A DNA stretch of 64,000 bases from Sipunculus nudus (GCA_026874595.1 CM049314.1:1823318-1887317), one strand, 5' to 3'; shown: positions 49,186 through 62,415, numbered from the stretch's first letter. Program-made: numbers and translations. The notes: a model not told the origin generated them from the sequence alone.

Positions 49186-51306
49186 GTGATGTGATAGTAT
49201 TTTTTAATTATGACATTCTGCGTTGTAAATGACATATGAATGGTGTTTAATTATAAGCTCTGCATAATCTACTATTTTGACATTAATGGTTTCTATTTGG
49301 TATAAACTGAGATATTACTTGTAAGTTAGGGTCTTAAGTTTTATAGCCCTTAAGAAATATGTCTGATGATGTCCGTAAGTAATATCATTATATTATTAAC
49401 CTGAATATGGCCAAATATCTGCCGAATTATAGATCATATTTAAGATTTCTTTTTGAACGTATATTTTGTCCTCACATCTGATAGACAAAATGTTCTCAAA
49501 CTCCTCCAAGTACTCAGAGCAATTTGAATACGCAGAAGAGTTTGAAAAATGGGGACCTTGAAATTGATCTAATTTTTCTCTTGTACAGCTTGTAAAGGCA
49601 AGTCATGTTTGGATTCAGTCTTCACCCATTAATTAAGGACCCAGTCGACCTTGGTGGTCAGAAGGTCAGAGGTCAAGATCACATCTTACGTTAATCACAG
49701 TTTGGCTTTCAGATGATAAAATGCCTGTTATGGTTGTTAGGATAAAATGTCATGAGCGTCATGACCAATGGGTCACCTGTATTTGTAAGCGACTAAATGA
49801 GAACATGTGTTCAAGATACGTTAGCAGTGTCTTCCAGTCAATGACAGTTCAATTTATACTATATCTCGTGACACATGTAGTCCCTCATAAATGCTGATTT
49901 AAAATCACTTGAAAACACCCCGTGCCGGGACACGCCCACAAAGTACAATCTCTTGAACGAACTCTGTGAATGATGAACAAATGTAGGATACCAATTGAAT
50001 ATTTGGAGAAAGTTATTTGTTTTTGATGGTTACTCTGAAGCACAAAACATGGGCATATTCATAACACAGTTGATTAAATGCACCCTTGTAGGAAGGTTAG
50101 GGTTGATGCGTTTATTTCTTCAGAGACATTGATATGAGACACAAAACCATTTCTATGATATATACATCCATGGGTATTACCTTTAAGCTTAAAGGCCTAC
50201 TTCCACCCTCAGGGTGTTTTTGCATATATGAAAGGTATGAACCTACAAATAGAACTGATTTAAAAATTACTGACATTGGGGAGCTACTATCCGTGATAGG
50301 AACGAATATGTGAACAGAGTCCTGGGAGCCCCCTAAAAAAGTTGAGACAGCCCTTGGGACGTGTGTGACGTCACAACCAGAACCCTGGTTGCGCGTCCAC
50401 GTGGTTTCAGCAAGGCCGACGGGTTGATCTGATCAAGCGAGGCGGAGGAATCATCGTAAGATGACACTGTCTGAGACCCGTTAAAGGAGAATAAAGCGGC
50501 GAATTTAGATCTGTAGATTTATGGCAACTTCGACATTAACCCTCGTGTAATTTTTTGCCATGTATACGTTGTTAGAAACAGAAGTCGGTGACAAAGACAG
50601 CGGCCGCTGCAAGCCAACACGCCAACACTGGGAACAGGTTTGATTCCTGTGACGAAGTGACAGGCTGTACAAAATCGAGGATGGAGTCTGTGGGAATTTT
50701 AAGGGATATTTTCAATCTGGTGATTATTATCAAAATAACGAGATTATTCAGTAATATAAAATTTATAGCAAGAAAATGTAGAGTAGTACAAGATGCCGAT
50801 GGCGATTCTAGACTTGGTCGAGTTTGTTCAATATCGCCCGCGACACTTTGCAACAAAGTTTCTTGTTGTGATAACATTAACTGTTACAATGTTGTGACTG
50901 GTGCCGTGGTGATTCTGCAAAAATCAGCTGATAAGCAACTTGGTTTTGTCGTATGAACAAAGCGCTGGTCCTTTCTTTTTATCATAATTTATACATACAT
51001 GCTTCATAATCAGAAATGCAAAATTGTTGTTTTGACATTGATAAGCGCTTTTTTGTTTAGCAGTAGTATAACTATATATACTTTTCGTAAACCGAGTTTT
51101 TACTTGGCAGGCCTTACCTCATAAATACATGTAACCTTATAGTACCACACACGGGGCTAGTCTTAAATGAAGCTGTATACGTACCACAACCATCCCGATG
51201 GAGGGTGGTACTAATTTTAAGTACTCCCCCCCCCCCCCCTTCGGCCCATCATCATGGAAATGATACATACATTTATTTATATAATTTACACTCTTTCCTT
51301 TTATAA

Positions 51307-51410
<104 letters not shown>

Positions 51411-52140
51411 TGAATTTGAAATATATAATACAAAGCATGGAATTCACATTTTTAGATGAATTATGAGAGAGCCATGTTTCATTAAAAAAAAAAACACACA
51501 GTGACATTATAATTATACACAGTATATATATGTATGATACAGTTCTGTATATAACACTCCACCAGACGGAAAGTCCCATGACTATTATTAATCTGTTTTA
51601 TGTTGGCAATGTTATAGGTAAAGTTCTTGCCATACTGCCTCAGCTAGGCTTTACTTGTGCAAATAAAAATTTACAAGCAAGATTTTAAGAATAATTGCTC
51701 TGTTTTTGTTTGGGCTGATATAATACCGTTTATCTGGATTTCAGGGGTACTTTTAGTATCCTCCAATTTAAGAATTGTGTAATATTAAAAAAAATGTGTC
51801 CAGAAACCATACATTCCAGTTATAATACTCTGCATGATAGCAGATTTGATTCCAAGAAAAGTACATTTACAATAAATTATTATTTAAAATTATACAAGAT
51901 TCCCATATGTTGTCTTTTGTAAGGTTGATCAGTATATGTATAGGTATATTTGGACTAAATGCATGGGTACTTCAGCCAGTGTATCATCTGAAGGTTCAAG
52001 TGTAACATCTTTGAGTGCAATATGGCAAATCATACTAACAAGGAAGGAAAGAGACTGCTGAAACAGATTTGGAGTTCTCTTTATGACTGACTAGGTAATT
52101 GATTTGATATTTTGTTATATACATACTACAAGTGTTTATC

Positions 52141-52151
<11 letters not shown>

Positions 52152-52226
<75 letters not shown>
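52152..52226. repeat. (AC)n(AT)n compound microsatellite
   Basis: AC tract to about 52181 and then AT tract. Confidence 0.98.
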
Positions 52227-52227
<1 letters not shown>

Positions 52228-54478
52228 TATTAACATATGTATAAACGTTATATATATATTAATATTTCATATACAAGTATTACATACTTAAAGTTACATA
52301 CTTATTACATTTTAAACACACCTCTTAAATTATATGTATGCGTGTGTGTGTGTGCTGACTTGGCATGGAATTTGTTTGTTTTTTTTTGGTTATATAAAAA
52401 ATGGATAAAACATTGCTTATCACATTTTATACAACAAATACACATTTTTAAAACAATATAACATTTTATCATTACAGATACTTAAAAGAAAACTTAAAAA
52501 AAAAATTCAAACAGAGTGAAAATATCCTCAACCCATATACAACACACACGTTTAATGTAAGGAAGCCATTACGAAGCCAATTTTTTCATATTATTTGGGC
52601 ACATAATTAAAAAATGCTGAAATGCATGGTATAATTTTTTAAATTGTTAATTTTCTGATATTTCAAAAGATTTGAAATATTGAAATGAATTATTTTGATT
52701 ATTGTCAACAATAAGGAGTAACGGTTTTTAACGTGGGTTTATTTTTTTTAGAATCCTATTAATTGTTTCTAAAATGTTAATGCCTTTGCTGAGGCACCAT
52801 GCACCGAGCTTTACGTGACCCCTTAGGTCACATGGGTCTTGAAACTTGTAAAAAAAAGTCCCAAAATAAAAAAATAAAGTTTTTATCATTTACAAGCGTT
52901 CAAACACATTTAATAATAAATTAAATGATCGATCAGTTTGATATTATTAAACTTATACGATCAACAAGCAGCTATATGTTGGTTGTCATTTAACATGTCG
53001 CTTGAAATCCTGATCCGGCGTCTGCTAGTGTGCAGACTGCGTGGTGCCAGCTCCCAGCGTGTCAAGGCCGAGTCGCGGAATAACAGGTGCAAAGTTGAAG
53101 ACTAAGAGATACAGGAGTCGTAAAGATGAAAAGCAGCATCATTTCCTAGTTAGCAGCCTACGCATGTAAGGGATATAGAGTGGCAACAAAGTGGCAACAA
53201 AGATGTCTAAATGTCAGGAAAAGTCCGTCCGCACCCTCATGTCAGTATAGCCAAACCTGGGGAATCCCCTTCCCAGATCATGCCCGGCCGGGTCCAGTTC
53301 GGCCTCTTCTGGAAATCCTGTCCATTTTGCACGAACATGTGGCTTATACACTTGTTAAAATATTATTAAGCTCACACCATCACCCTTGATGTTACTGCTC
53401 AACCCGACGACGCAATACTTTGGGATATTTTCCCCAGATCGTGTTAAACTCAACTGATGCCATACAATACCGCCCGGTGTGTTCTGGTTGTGACGTCACA
53501 ATCGCCTTGGCCAGGACGCTTCTGTTTGGCTTGGGGCCCCTGAGTGGGGTGGATCACAGGCGCTTGAATCGCTATTTGTGTTGATATTGGCTTAAATCGT
53601 GTTCAATTTACCTTAACAACAATCCCCTACCGTTCAATGAGCTGTAAACCATGTTATATCGCTTGCCGGTACTTGTTTATATAATAGATACACAAGGCCG
53701 GCATCCAAGTCTGCGGACGAGTCTGTATCCATTAAGCGACGAGCAGACAGATTTAACCCAGATTAGGGTAGGTTGGGGCAAGGCGCCTACCCTAAGCAAA
53801 ATGAGGTCTATCTTATAAAATAATAGGTCTGTCAAGACACTATTCTGCTGGAGCATATGTTTACCTGGATAGTACATGATGGACCGGAAGTATATAATGT
53901 ATCATAATCTCTCTCTCGTGTAGGCGGAGAAAAAGAAAAATTTACAAGTGGGCGTTTTGCCCATATACATGGGGCATAATGCCTTTCATATGAGGCAAAA
54001 TGCTCACAAGTGGGCGTTTTACCTCAGTGAGCTATTTGTTAAAGAAATAGTGTTTTGTTCCATCATTAATATTTAATAAGTTAAGCTCTACCTATAGGTG
54101 GCCGTAATGACTACCGGTACTCATTTATCACCATACAAAAATACTAATGGTACATTCTTCTTTCATGATTAATTTTTCATGTTGTTTTTACTTTTCATCA
54201 CAAGATTATGCAGAATCAACGACAAGCTCATGAAAAACAGTTTATTCCTTACCTATAGGAACAAAACTTCATTGAACATCACTAAATGTCATCAGTATAT
54301 CATATGGTGGATGCCTTTATGAAAATGTGCAAAAGGATCTTTTCTCAAAACAATGCAAAATCCTTATGTAGTGTCCTTACAGTAAAACATGGTTTAATCA
54401 GTTTTATAACCGAATAAGCCAAAAAAAACATAGGCCTAACTCAGAAAGAAAACAAAACGGAGGACTTATTTTGGTCAA

Positions 54479-56925
54479 CTAATCAGAGTCATCAGAGGGC
54501 ACGTCTGACTCACAATTTGGGCATACAAAAAGAGATTCTCCAGATGTGCATTCTTCGTGAGCCCATTTGTGACATGACAGGCACTGTACCCAGACTTCTT
54601 TGGATTTAGAATTGGCAAATGGCTCCGCACATATTAAACAAGGCCATTCCTCATCCTCGTCTTCATCACTGCTGTACGTCTTACGGCTGGTCGATGGTCT
54701 AGGTTTCCGGGTACCTTTGTGGGTGTTTTTCTGGCCCTTTGTTTTCCTTGCTGCGGGTTTTCCTCTCTCCTTTCCTCTAATGCTCCGATTCATTGACGGT
54801 TTATCTTTAACTGGTCCTTTCTCTTTCACTGATTTTGATTTTTTTGCTTTAATTGCCGATTTTCCTTTGCAGATGCAACCTTTTCTTTTTTCTTTTGCCG
54901 TGTGTCTTTCCTGCAGCATTGTCTTGTAGGGCGATGATGTCAAAAGGACAGCACCCTCGGACTTCTTTTTTCTGGTGCGTGCTGTACCAAGCTTGGGAAT
55001 TGGTGACAGACTGCGGATGATATCTTGCACCGAAGAGCCTACAAACATTTAAACGTAAAGATAAGTCAAAACATGATAACTGGTTGCAAGGTTTTGTTTT
55101 TGAAGGCACATTTGTAGATAAAATGTATATCTCACCTGAAGGCCCTTCTATCGGCGACGCATCTTCTATGATTTTTGTTCCATTGCTGTCGGATGTGTAG
55201 TCAACAGGATTACCAGCAACAGGTGGTTGGTCGACAGCAGGAGGGTTACCAGCAGCAGCGGGTGGTTGGTCAAAAGCAGCAGGAGGGTTACCAGCAGCAG
55301 CAGGTGGCTGGTCGGCAACAGGAGAGTTACCAGCAGCAGCAGGTGGCTGGTCGGCAGCAGCAGGAGGGTTACCAGCAGCAGCAAGTGGTTGGTCGGCAGC
55401 AGGAGAGTTAACAGCAGCAGCAGGTGGCAGGTCGGCAGCAGCAGGAGGGTTACCAGCAGCTGCAGGTGGTTGGTCGGCAACAGGAGAGTTACCAGCAGCA
55501 GCAGGTGGTTGGTCGGCAACAGGAGAGTTAACAGCAGCAGCAGGTGGCTGGTCGGCAGCAGCAGGATGGTTACCATGCCCGGGTGGTTGGTCGACAGCAG
55601 CAGGAAGGTTACAACCAGCTGAAGGTTGACCAGAAGGAGCAGACATTACACCTGTAAAGGTAGGTTGTCCAGCTGCAGCAGGTGATTCACCAGCAGAAGG
55701 ATGCGCTTCATCAGTTACCATGGCAGCGACGAAGTCTTCGTCTGAAAACACATTTGCATCAAAAGGCCAGATACCGCAAGTTGCAAATCCATGTACAGCT
55801 TTTTCAGGCGAAGCAGACCTGAGGAAAGCTTTCCCAAAGATACTTGCAATAGCAAAGAATGATATCCTCTTCCCAGGATGTGCCACCATCCAAGAGTCTG
55901 CTGCTGCATTGTAGGAACTTTTGAGAGATTTGAAATATGTGCGGTCTAAAGGCTGCATTTTATGTGTGCTATGTGGTGGAAATGTGAGCAGGTGGATGTC
56001 ATGTTCACGTGCATAGGTCACAGCTGCCAGTGTTTTATGGCTGTGATGGCCATCCAGGATGATGATGTGCTGCATCTGTGTGGAAGAGTTTGTAAATTTC
56101 ACAAAGTGCTCCAACCATTTCATAAACAGATCCGAGTCCGTCCAGCCACTGGGATTAGCATAACCGATCGAGTCTGGAGGCGCCCCGACCATCAGTGCGT
56201 CTGCCATTCTTTTTCTGGGAAATATGAGCATTGGAGGCATATATATATACCCCAGCGGCACTCATCCCACATATGACCGTTACCGTTTTACCTCTTTCAC
56301 CACTCGTCACTTTGCCAACCTGTTTGATGCCTTTTGTGGCCAGTATTTTTCCTGGATTCTGCACACTAGTAATGCCAGTTTCATCCATGTTCCATACACG
56401 AGCAGAGGAAAATTCACGATCATGTAACAGTTCTCGATAGACTGCAAAGAACGGATGCACTTTCGGTTTGTTGAACCCAACTGCTCGTGACAAATTGGTA
56501 CCCTGGGGTTCTCGGATGCTAAGGTCCGGATGCCTTGACAGGAATCCGGATAGCCAGTCTTTTCCCGCCATCTTGCTCTCGTGACTGAACGGGTGATCGA
56601 TGTCAGACTTTTCCGCTATTCCATATGCCAAACGGCGTATATCACGAGTTGTAAGGCCATAAAGTGCCTTTTCCATATACTTCACATGGTTATGCAGTTG
56701 ACGTTCGATCTCAGTTGTAAGAACAATTCTATGTCGACCTAGCTTTGAGACTCCTGGATTTTTTACTTTGCCATCTCTGTGGCGGCGTAGTGTTCTCGGC
56801 GGGATACCAAAAGTTTTTGAAGCTCGTAAAACGGGCATGCCTCCTCGGATTGACTGTAGGGCTTGCTTCAACTTTTCATCCCCATAACTACCTCTTGACG
56901 ATTTTCGTTTATAGTATCGGACCAT
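54479..56925 (-). pseudogene. pogo/Tigger-like DDE transposase with C-terminal zinc finger, frameshifted
   Basis: Exon 1 starts at ATG 56925; the donor GTGAGA at 55135 and acceptor TAG at 55039 bound a 97-bp intron that keeps phase; exon 2 ends at the stop 54479. Residues about 18-52 form a helix-turn-helix (KLKQALQSIRGG...FGIPPRTLRRH); WLSGFLSRHPDLSIREPQG is a CENP-B-like DNA-binding part. The DDE_1 catalytic Asp residues are in WNMDETG (residue 181), IIILDGHHSH and MQPLDRTYFK. A Pro/Ala repeat follows, then a Lys-rich stretch and a Cys-rich PHD-like finger (CLIC...WVQCLSCHKWAHEEC...CPNC). The only break seen is at 56239-56250, where a TA run shifts the frame after GMSAAGVYI. All other domains are open, so loss is recent, or the run is a sequencing error. 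An acceptor TTTCAG lies just before the ATG. Confidence 0.9.
55200..55640 (-). repeat. Coding Pro/Ala tandem repeat in the transposase
   Basis: About ten imperfect units of 13-15 codons (for example NPPAAADQPPAAAG and NSPVADQPPAAAG) encode a low-complexity linker between the DDE domain and the zinc finger. Unit length varies by whole codons, so the frame is kept. The open frames on the other strand and in other frames here come from the repeat. Confidence 0.9.
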
Positions 56926-58049
56926 GATGGTATCTGAAATGAAAGAAAACAACAGATTATCCATATCTTACTTGAAAAGTAATTTCAAAATAAGATTAAA
57001 TACAGAAAAAAGATGGGGTAAAATGCCTACCGGCGGGAGCAAAAAGCCATGGTGGCGTTTTGCCCACTATGAATGACAGGCGTTTTGCCTCTTTGTTACT
57101 GTTTTATTTTAAATGTATCAATCTCACGATGCGATGAATTATCGCTCATCGAAATCTATCTGCACAAGTAGTAAACATCATTACTCATAGATACATATAG
57201 GGTCTGTGCCATCCTCTACATAAGCGCAAACATGGGCCCTAATCTTAGGACTTGTCTTTTATCTAACAATGAGGAGTATTTGGAAACTTACCCCGTGCAA
57301 TATGAAGCTCTCACTTTTTCGTTGTCCCGCTGTGATCACGTGATCCCCTGGTTTGCAGGACCTGCTCTGCATGCCCCGAGACGCTTCATGTGACGTAATA
57401 TTTTGAATAATTAAGGTAGGCGTTTAACCTCACCTGGGCGCCTTGCCCCACCCTACCCTACTATTTCCATCGTTATCAACCAATCAGGTGTTAGGTTCCA
57501 GGGGGGAATTCTTACTGCTGACCAAGATAAATGGGGATTTCTTCGTTTGGGGTAACAGCTGCTTAATGGATGCAGACTAGTTACAAATAAGAGCTCATTA
57601 CAAGTGGTACACTGTGTGTATTGGAATTGTTAATGCTTTTATAGAAAGGAGAACTGGCCATTTAACGACTGTAAGTTTCTTCCCTCGAAAATCTTTGAAA
57701 TATTCGGGAATTTGAATTGATTTCTTGTATTATCGCCAACCCACCGAAGACTTGGATGCCGGCCTTGTGTATCTATTATATAAACAAGTACCGGCAAGCG
57801 ATATAACATGGTTTACAGCTCATTGAACGGTAGGGGACTGTTGTTAAGGTAAATTGAACACGATTTAAGCCAATATCAACACAAATAGCGATTCAAGCGC
57901 CTGTGGGTGGATTAAGGGTCTTTCGATTTAAATTTTTACGGTTAAGTGCGCAAAGCTTGATTTTATTATACCATGATTTATACATATACATGTAAATGAA
58001 TAAACCTTCAGTAGTATTTCATTTTATTTTTTTCATTGAAGTAGGCCTT

Positions 58050-58303
58050 TAAATTGATTATATATAATCATGATAGAGTTTTGTTGTCTGTTTTAGACCA
58101 GAGTTGTTTTAACCCTGCTCTTTGCCTGTCATGTTTATAACAGTTCGTGTAACCTAAGAGGGTGACTCTTGAAACCTTTGGACCTACGAATCCAAAATTC
58201 ACCAAACAGATGTCCCTAAATACTTCTACAAAAACCAAAGCTGTAAAGTCAAGAGTGTCTAATATTAAAATAGCTGGCGTTGTTTCGTTAATATTTTGCA
58301 TAC

Positions 58304-58351
<48 letters not shown>

Positions 58352-59930
58352 CATATATACAAGCCAAAAATTAGGTCAATATTGGGTAACATTTACAAGT
58401 TATGACCCGAACATAATGTACCTTATCAACACATCAGGAAAGATATTAACCCTCTTTACATGATAAATGGTATATTTGTCTAGTTATTAGAATAAATGTA
58501 AAATCACTCCCTTCAATTTTGTGCAACGCTAACCATGGCACATTTTTTCCTGTTAGCACTGCTGATATAATAATTAAACAAAAGGTTGTAATTATTTATT
58601 ATCGATACTTTGAAACCAAGATCTCTAGCTTTTTTTCAAGTTTTAGCTGACCTATTATAATTATATATACTGTGTGGTTTAGGCCCATCTGGCTAATCAT
58701 CTACATATCACTCGGGGAAGCTCCCTTTCTCAGCTAGGTTTTCCCTTTGCTAACCCCCCCCCCCCCAAAAAAAAAAAACAAGCATAATTCAGATCAATGT
58801 TATAATGTTGTACATTTTAGATTTGGTTTTGTATTAAAAGGGTTACAATGAGTTAAGTGTACGTTCATTATGTGCCCCAAAGTGATGTACTATAAAAGTG
58901 TGCATGTTCATCTTGTGTTGAGGTTACCTTATTTTCAGAATAGTTAAAAATGTTTACATGTTTTACCATGTGCGAAATTGAATATTAATTTCAGTATTTC
59001 AATGATATTATTGCTCCCTCATCCAAGCAATAATTGTATTCTTAAAATAAATTTAACTGGATATTTCATTTTAGTAAATAAAATTAAGCATATATTTCAA
59101 ACTAGATAGTCCAATGTTCAAAACTTCTTTTATCATAGTGATCTCAGAAAAGATCCCAGAGATGACACATTTTGACATTCTGGATATTTTTTTAGCAGTT
59201 ATATTTTTAAAAAATTATTTTGTTTTCGTTCAATTCAGTTGAAATTTTTATTATTTTGAAAAAAATAATAAAATATATGTGTATGCATAATTTGACATTA
59301 TATTAGCTTAACTAATAAAAAATATTGATCCAACATATAAATCTAAATTAAACTTGAAAAATAAATTTGGAAAATAAAAAATAATGAATATGAAAATAAA
59401 ATCGAATCTAATGCAAACAGTATTCAGTTTTCTCTGCCAAAAATGGATCTGACTGCTAAATAAATCTCATAAGACAAATTTTGTGGGAGAACTTCCAATT
59501 TGGCGAATACCTGCTACGTCATGCCTTTTTCTAGAAGCAGACAGACTTTTCTTTTTAGGTATAATGCTGGTGCACTTGGACCATCTCTGATTTGTCCTTG
59601 ACTATAGATCTCTTGAATATTGAAGTACATATAGAGAGTATTATTCATTTATAAGTAGACCTTGATGAGATTAAGGACTTCAGGGTCATTTAATATGTAT
59701 TGTGTAAATACTTTGATAATGTTATATTACGCAGATTACAGTATTTATAACATGATTTTAAGTCCTATTCAAAGGGTAGGACAAAAAGTTCTGTTTGAAC
59801 TGAATGGCACGTCATTGGCAATGTCACCCGTACATTTTTTTCATGACTCCCCAACCAGCCTTTGCGGCAATGACATGCCGAAGAAACAAACGACCCGTGG
59901 GCCATGACGCTCAGATGACCAGCATGATAT
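58050..59930. other. AT-rich intergenic DNA, no gene seen
   Basis: Contains an (AT)n tract at 58310-58349 and a C-run followed by an A-run near 58757-58780. No domain or mobile-element boundary was recognised. Confidence 0.5.
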
Positions 59931-59939
59931 TTTAGTCTT

Positions 59940-60830
59940 ACATTCATATTAACTTCAGATGTGATCTTGACCTTCTGACACCAAAGTCGAAAGGTTTTTC
60001 CTTAACAGATGGGTCACGCATACTTTATGTGAAGACTGAACCTTATCATGCATGGTCTCTAAAGGTCGTACAAGAGAAGAATAAGATCAAGGTCAAGGTC
60101 ATCTCTGACTTTTTTTTTAATATGTCAATCAATTTTGATATCAAAAATGTTATTAGGTTCACCAAAAAAAAATCCTGAACTCGGCTGATTAGAGTTGGTA
60201 GGTCAAGGTAAAGGTCACCAGTTTTAACCTTGTCAAGAGCATTGTGCCAGATTTGAGGGGGAATATTCAGTGTTTAAAAAAATAAAGGGGTCACAATTAT
60301 TCTAGATTTCCGCAGAAATGACCTTGACGATCAATGTCAAGGTCTCCAGTTTTCTTACTCCTCTAAATATTTGGCACAAGACGATGAACTATACTTCCGC
60401 TGATTTGCGTTTATAGATCAAGGTCAAGGTCTCCAGTTTTTAGCTTGTATCACTGCATTGTAGAAACAACGAGTGTGCCAGATATGAGGGGGTAATTTTC
60501 AGTACTTCCAAAGCCATATCATTCATTATTATGCCAGATTTCCGCAGATTTGATATTGAAGATCAAGGTCAAGCTGTCCAGTTTTCACACTTCTCCAAAT
60601 ATACTGCAGAAACAACTGGATTGTCAAACTTGAAGAAAAAATATACAGAACTTCAAAGGTTATAGGGGTCATAATAATCATATATTGGTACAGATCTGAT
60701 CTTGAAGGTCAAAGTCAAGGCCACTAGTTTTCGAACATATCCGAGAACTAAAAGTTCAAACAACTTATGTGTATTTTTTAGGACAAAATAATAAAAATAT
60801 GCAGCACTTCAAAAGTTGTGTATCACATTT
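59940..60830. repeat. Ladder repeat with AAGGTCAAGGTCA words
   Basis: At least six diverged units, about 90-150 bp apart, carry GATCAAGGTCAAGGTC-CCAGTTTT (near 60083, 60197, 60327, 60413, 60556 and 60704). Each unit also tends to have TGCCAGATTTGAGGGGG-like and CAGCACTTCAAA-like words. It is probably a mobile element; the ends were not found. Confidence 0.65.
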
Positions 60831-60834
60831 TAGG

Positions 60835-62340
60835 GGAAAATATACAATGGTAAAATTATCTGGTAATAGACGATGGGTCTGAAAACAATATATATCGGGG
60901 AACACCAGGTTTCAAGACATTAGATAAATCACAGATTCTGGGCTCTCCCTTTATAGTATTCTAAGTCCACCCCTGCACAAACTCACACAAACGACCATTA
61001 AGTTGCGTTTTGATCCAGGTGCGATATTGACTGAGAGACGGGCAGGCAGAAACATGCATGATTGAACATATGTTTATAAAATTCCTTCATGAGTGTAAAC
61101 TCTTTTTATTGGATAATTCTTAAGCCATTCACTGCGAACAAACCAAGCAAGCACGAAGCATATATATACATTGGCAATAAAGCATCATAAGCCATTCACA
61201 AGCCAAATACCGTCGGTACACGCGGTGACAGTACATTTCATAAAGTACGCTTAGTCTGAAGGCAATGAAGACTAACCTTTTTATTACGCGTCACGTCAAG
61301 GAAACATTTGACAATATTAATCACATAAAAATTATACACACATGGCTATATAAACTCTATTTACCATAAATTTCATGCCAGTCAATCAGATTATGTAGTG
61401 AAAGAGTATTTTCTATGTGTTTTTTTTTTGGTCACCAATTAGGCTCCCTTGTTTGCAATGCTTTGTTTGTTCTTATTCTCGTCTTTCCAGAGCCAGGTGT
61501 GACCCAAATAAAGACCCAAATTTGAAAGCCAAACAATCCAGATCCCACTGAAAGAAAAATGCATTATTTTTGTGTTCCTTTACTCATACATTCTCAAGCC
61601 AAGTTAACAAAACATATATACAAATTGTTGGCCAAATTTTGTATGCGTTTTAACCTTAACCTCGCAGCAGTCAATTGAAAAATAATGAACTATTGTTTAG
61701 CGTTCAAATGTAACATATACTTATTTACAGGAATCTTTGGGAGGAAACTGAATAAAATAATTAAAAGTGATAGAATTATATCCTTCTCCTATCAGAAGAA
61801 TACATACGATATATATAATATATGATAAAACAGTAGTATACTTTTATATTTCCTACAATTGTGCTGATGGCAGTTAGGGCTACCAGTATCGCAGCCGCTG
61901 GTTGGATGATGTTATGGAAACACAGAACAACTTTACCAGCTCAAGGTTTTTTTTTTCTGTATATTATTTTTTCTCTATTGTTTTACAATTTAAGTCTTAA
62001 ATAAGAAAGAAATATGTCAAGGAAAAAGAAATCCTTCAGGAAATTATTAATATTGCCCAACAAAAATAGTTGCATACTATTATATAATCTGAGTATACAG
62101 ATTAAAAAAAATTAAATATAAAAAAATGTGTGCATATATAAAGATATCTAATAAGAATTCATTTGCTAAACCCTTTATACTACATTCTTCCGAGGTGAGT
62201 ACCCCAAAGTCAGTGTGCCCAGGATGGAATACCCTGAAAAGAATGTATGACGCGAAGGAGTATATTAAGTGGACAAAAATCTCTTAATCCATGTAATACA
62301 GAATTATTTATCTTATACATATTGCATAGGTGGTCAGATT
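60835..62340. other. AT-rich intergenic DNA, no firm gene
   Basis: Nothing certain. A weak possible pair of minus-strand exons (61432-61547 and about 61857-61940) with hydrophobic translation is discussed as a finding. Confidence 0.4.
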
Positions 62341-62350
62341 TTCATAAAAC

Positions 62351-62352
62351 AA

Positions 62353-62410
<58 letters not shown>
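62351..62410. repeat. (AC)n(AT)n compound microsatellite
   Basis: AC tract then AT tract, ending ACACACAAC. Confidence 0.98.

Positions 62411-62415
<5 letters not shown>

Larger units (their letters stand above)
53766..57458 (-). mobile_element. pogo/Tigger-like DNA transposon, 3.7 kb
   Basis: The terminal inverted repeats read GGGTAGGTTGGGGCAAGGCG on the left and GGGTAGGGTGGGGCAAGGCG on the right (reverse complement), each preceded by TA (53764-53765, 57459-57460). TA is the usual target duplication of the Tc1/mariner superfamily. Subterminal GGCGTTTTGCC-like words lie near 53953, 54005, 57054, 57071 and 57417, possibly transposase sites. It encodes the transposase described at 54479-56925. 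Confidence 0.92.
53555..57905. mobile_element. Long-TIR foldback element carrying a nested transposon
   Basis: The arms 53555-53712 and 57748-57905 are inverted copies, matching at 157 of 158 positions and starting CACAGGCGCTTGAATCGC. A weaker match continues inward (CCATTAAGC at 53730, GCTTAATGG at 57570) after about 150 bp of extra DNA in the right arm. The flanks repeat GGTGGAT (53548-53554 and 57906-57912), a 7-bp duplication. Without the inner pogo-like element it is about 0.66 kb. No protein of its own is visible, so it is non-autonomous; the superfamily is unknown. Confidence 0.85.

Noticed and set aside
50588-50956. 122-codon plus-strand frame with several Cys residues
   Set aside because: No family was recognised, the overlapping opposite frame is nearly as long, and it lies inside the TTAA-flanked element; kept only as an unassigned open frame.
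53180-53389. 69-codon plus-strand frame
   Set aside because: No domain, no splice context and ordinary length for chance in GC-richer DNA.
55166-55622. Leu-rich minus-strand and Gln/Ser/Arg-rich plus-strand frames over the Pro/Ala repeat
   Set aside because: They are alternative frames of the coding repeat of the transposase, whose frame continues into known domains on both sides.
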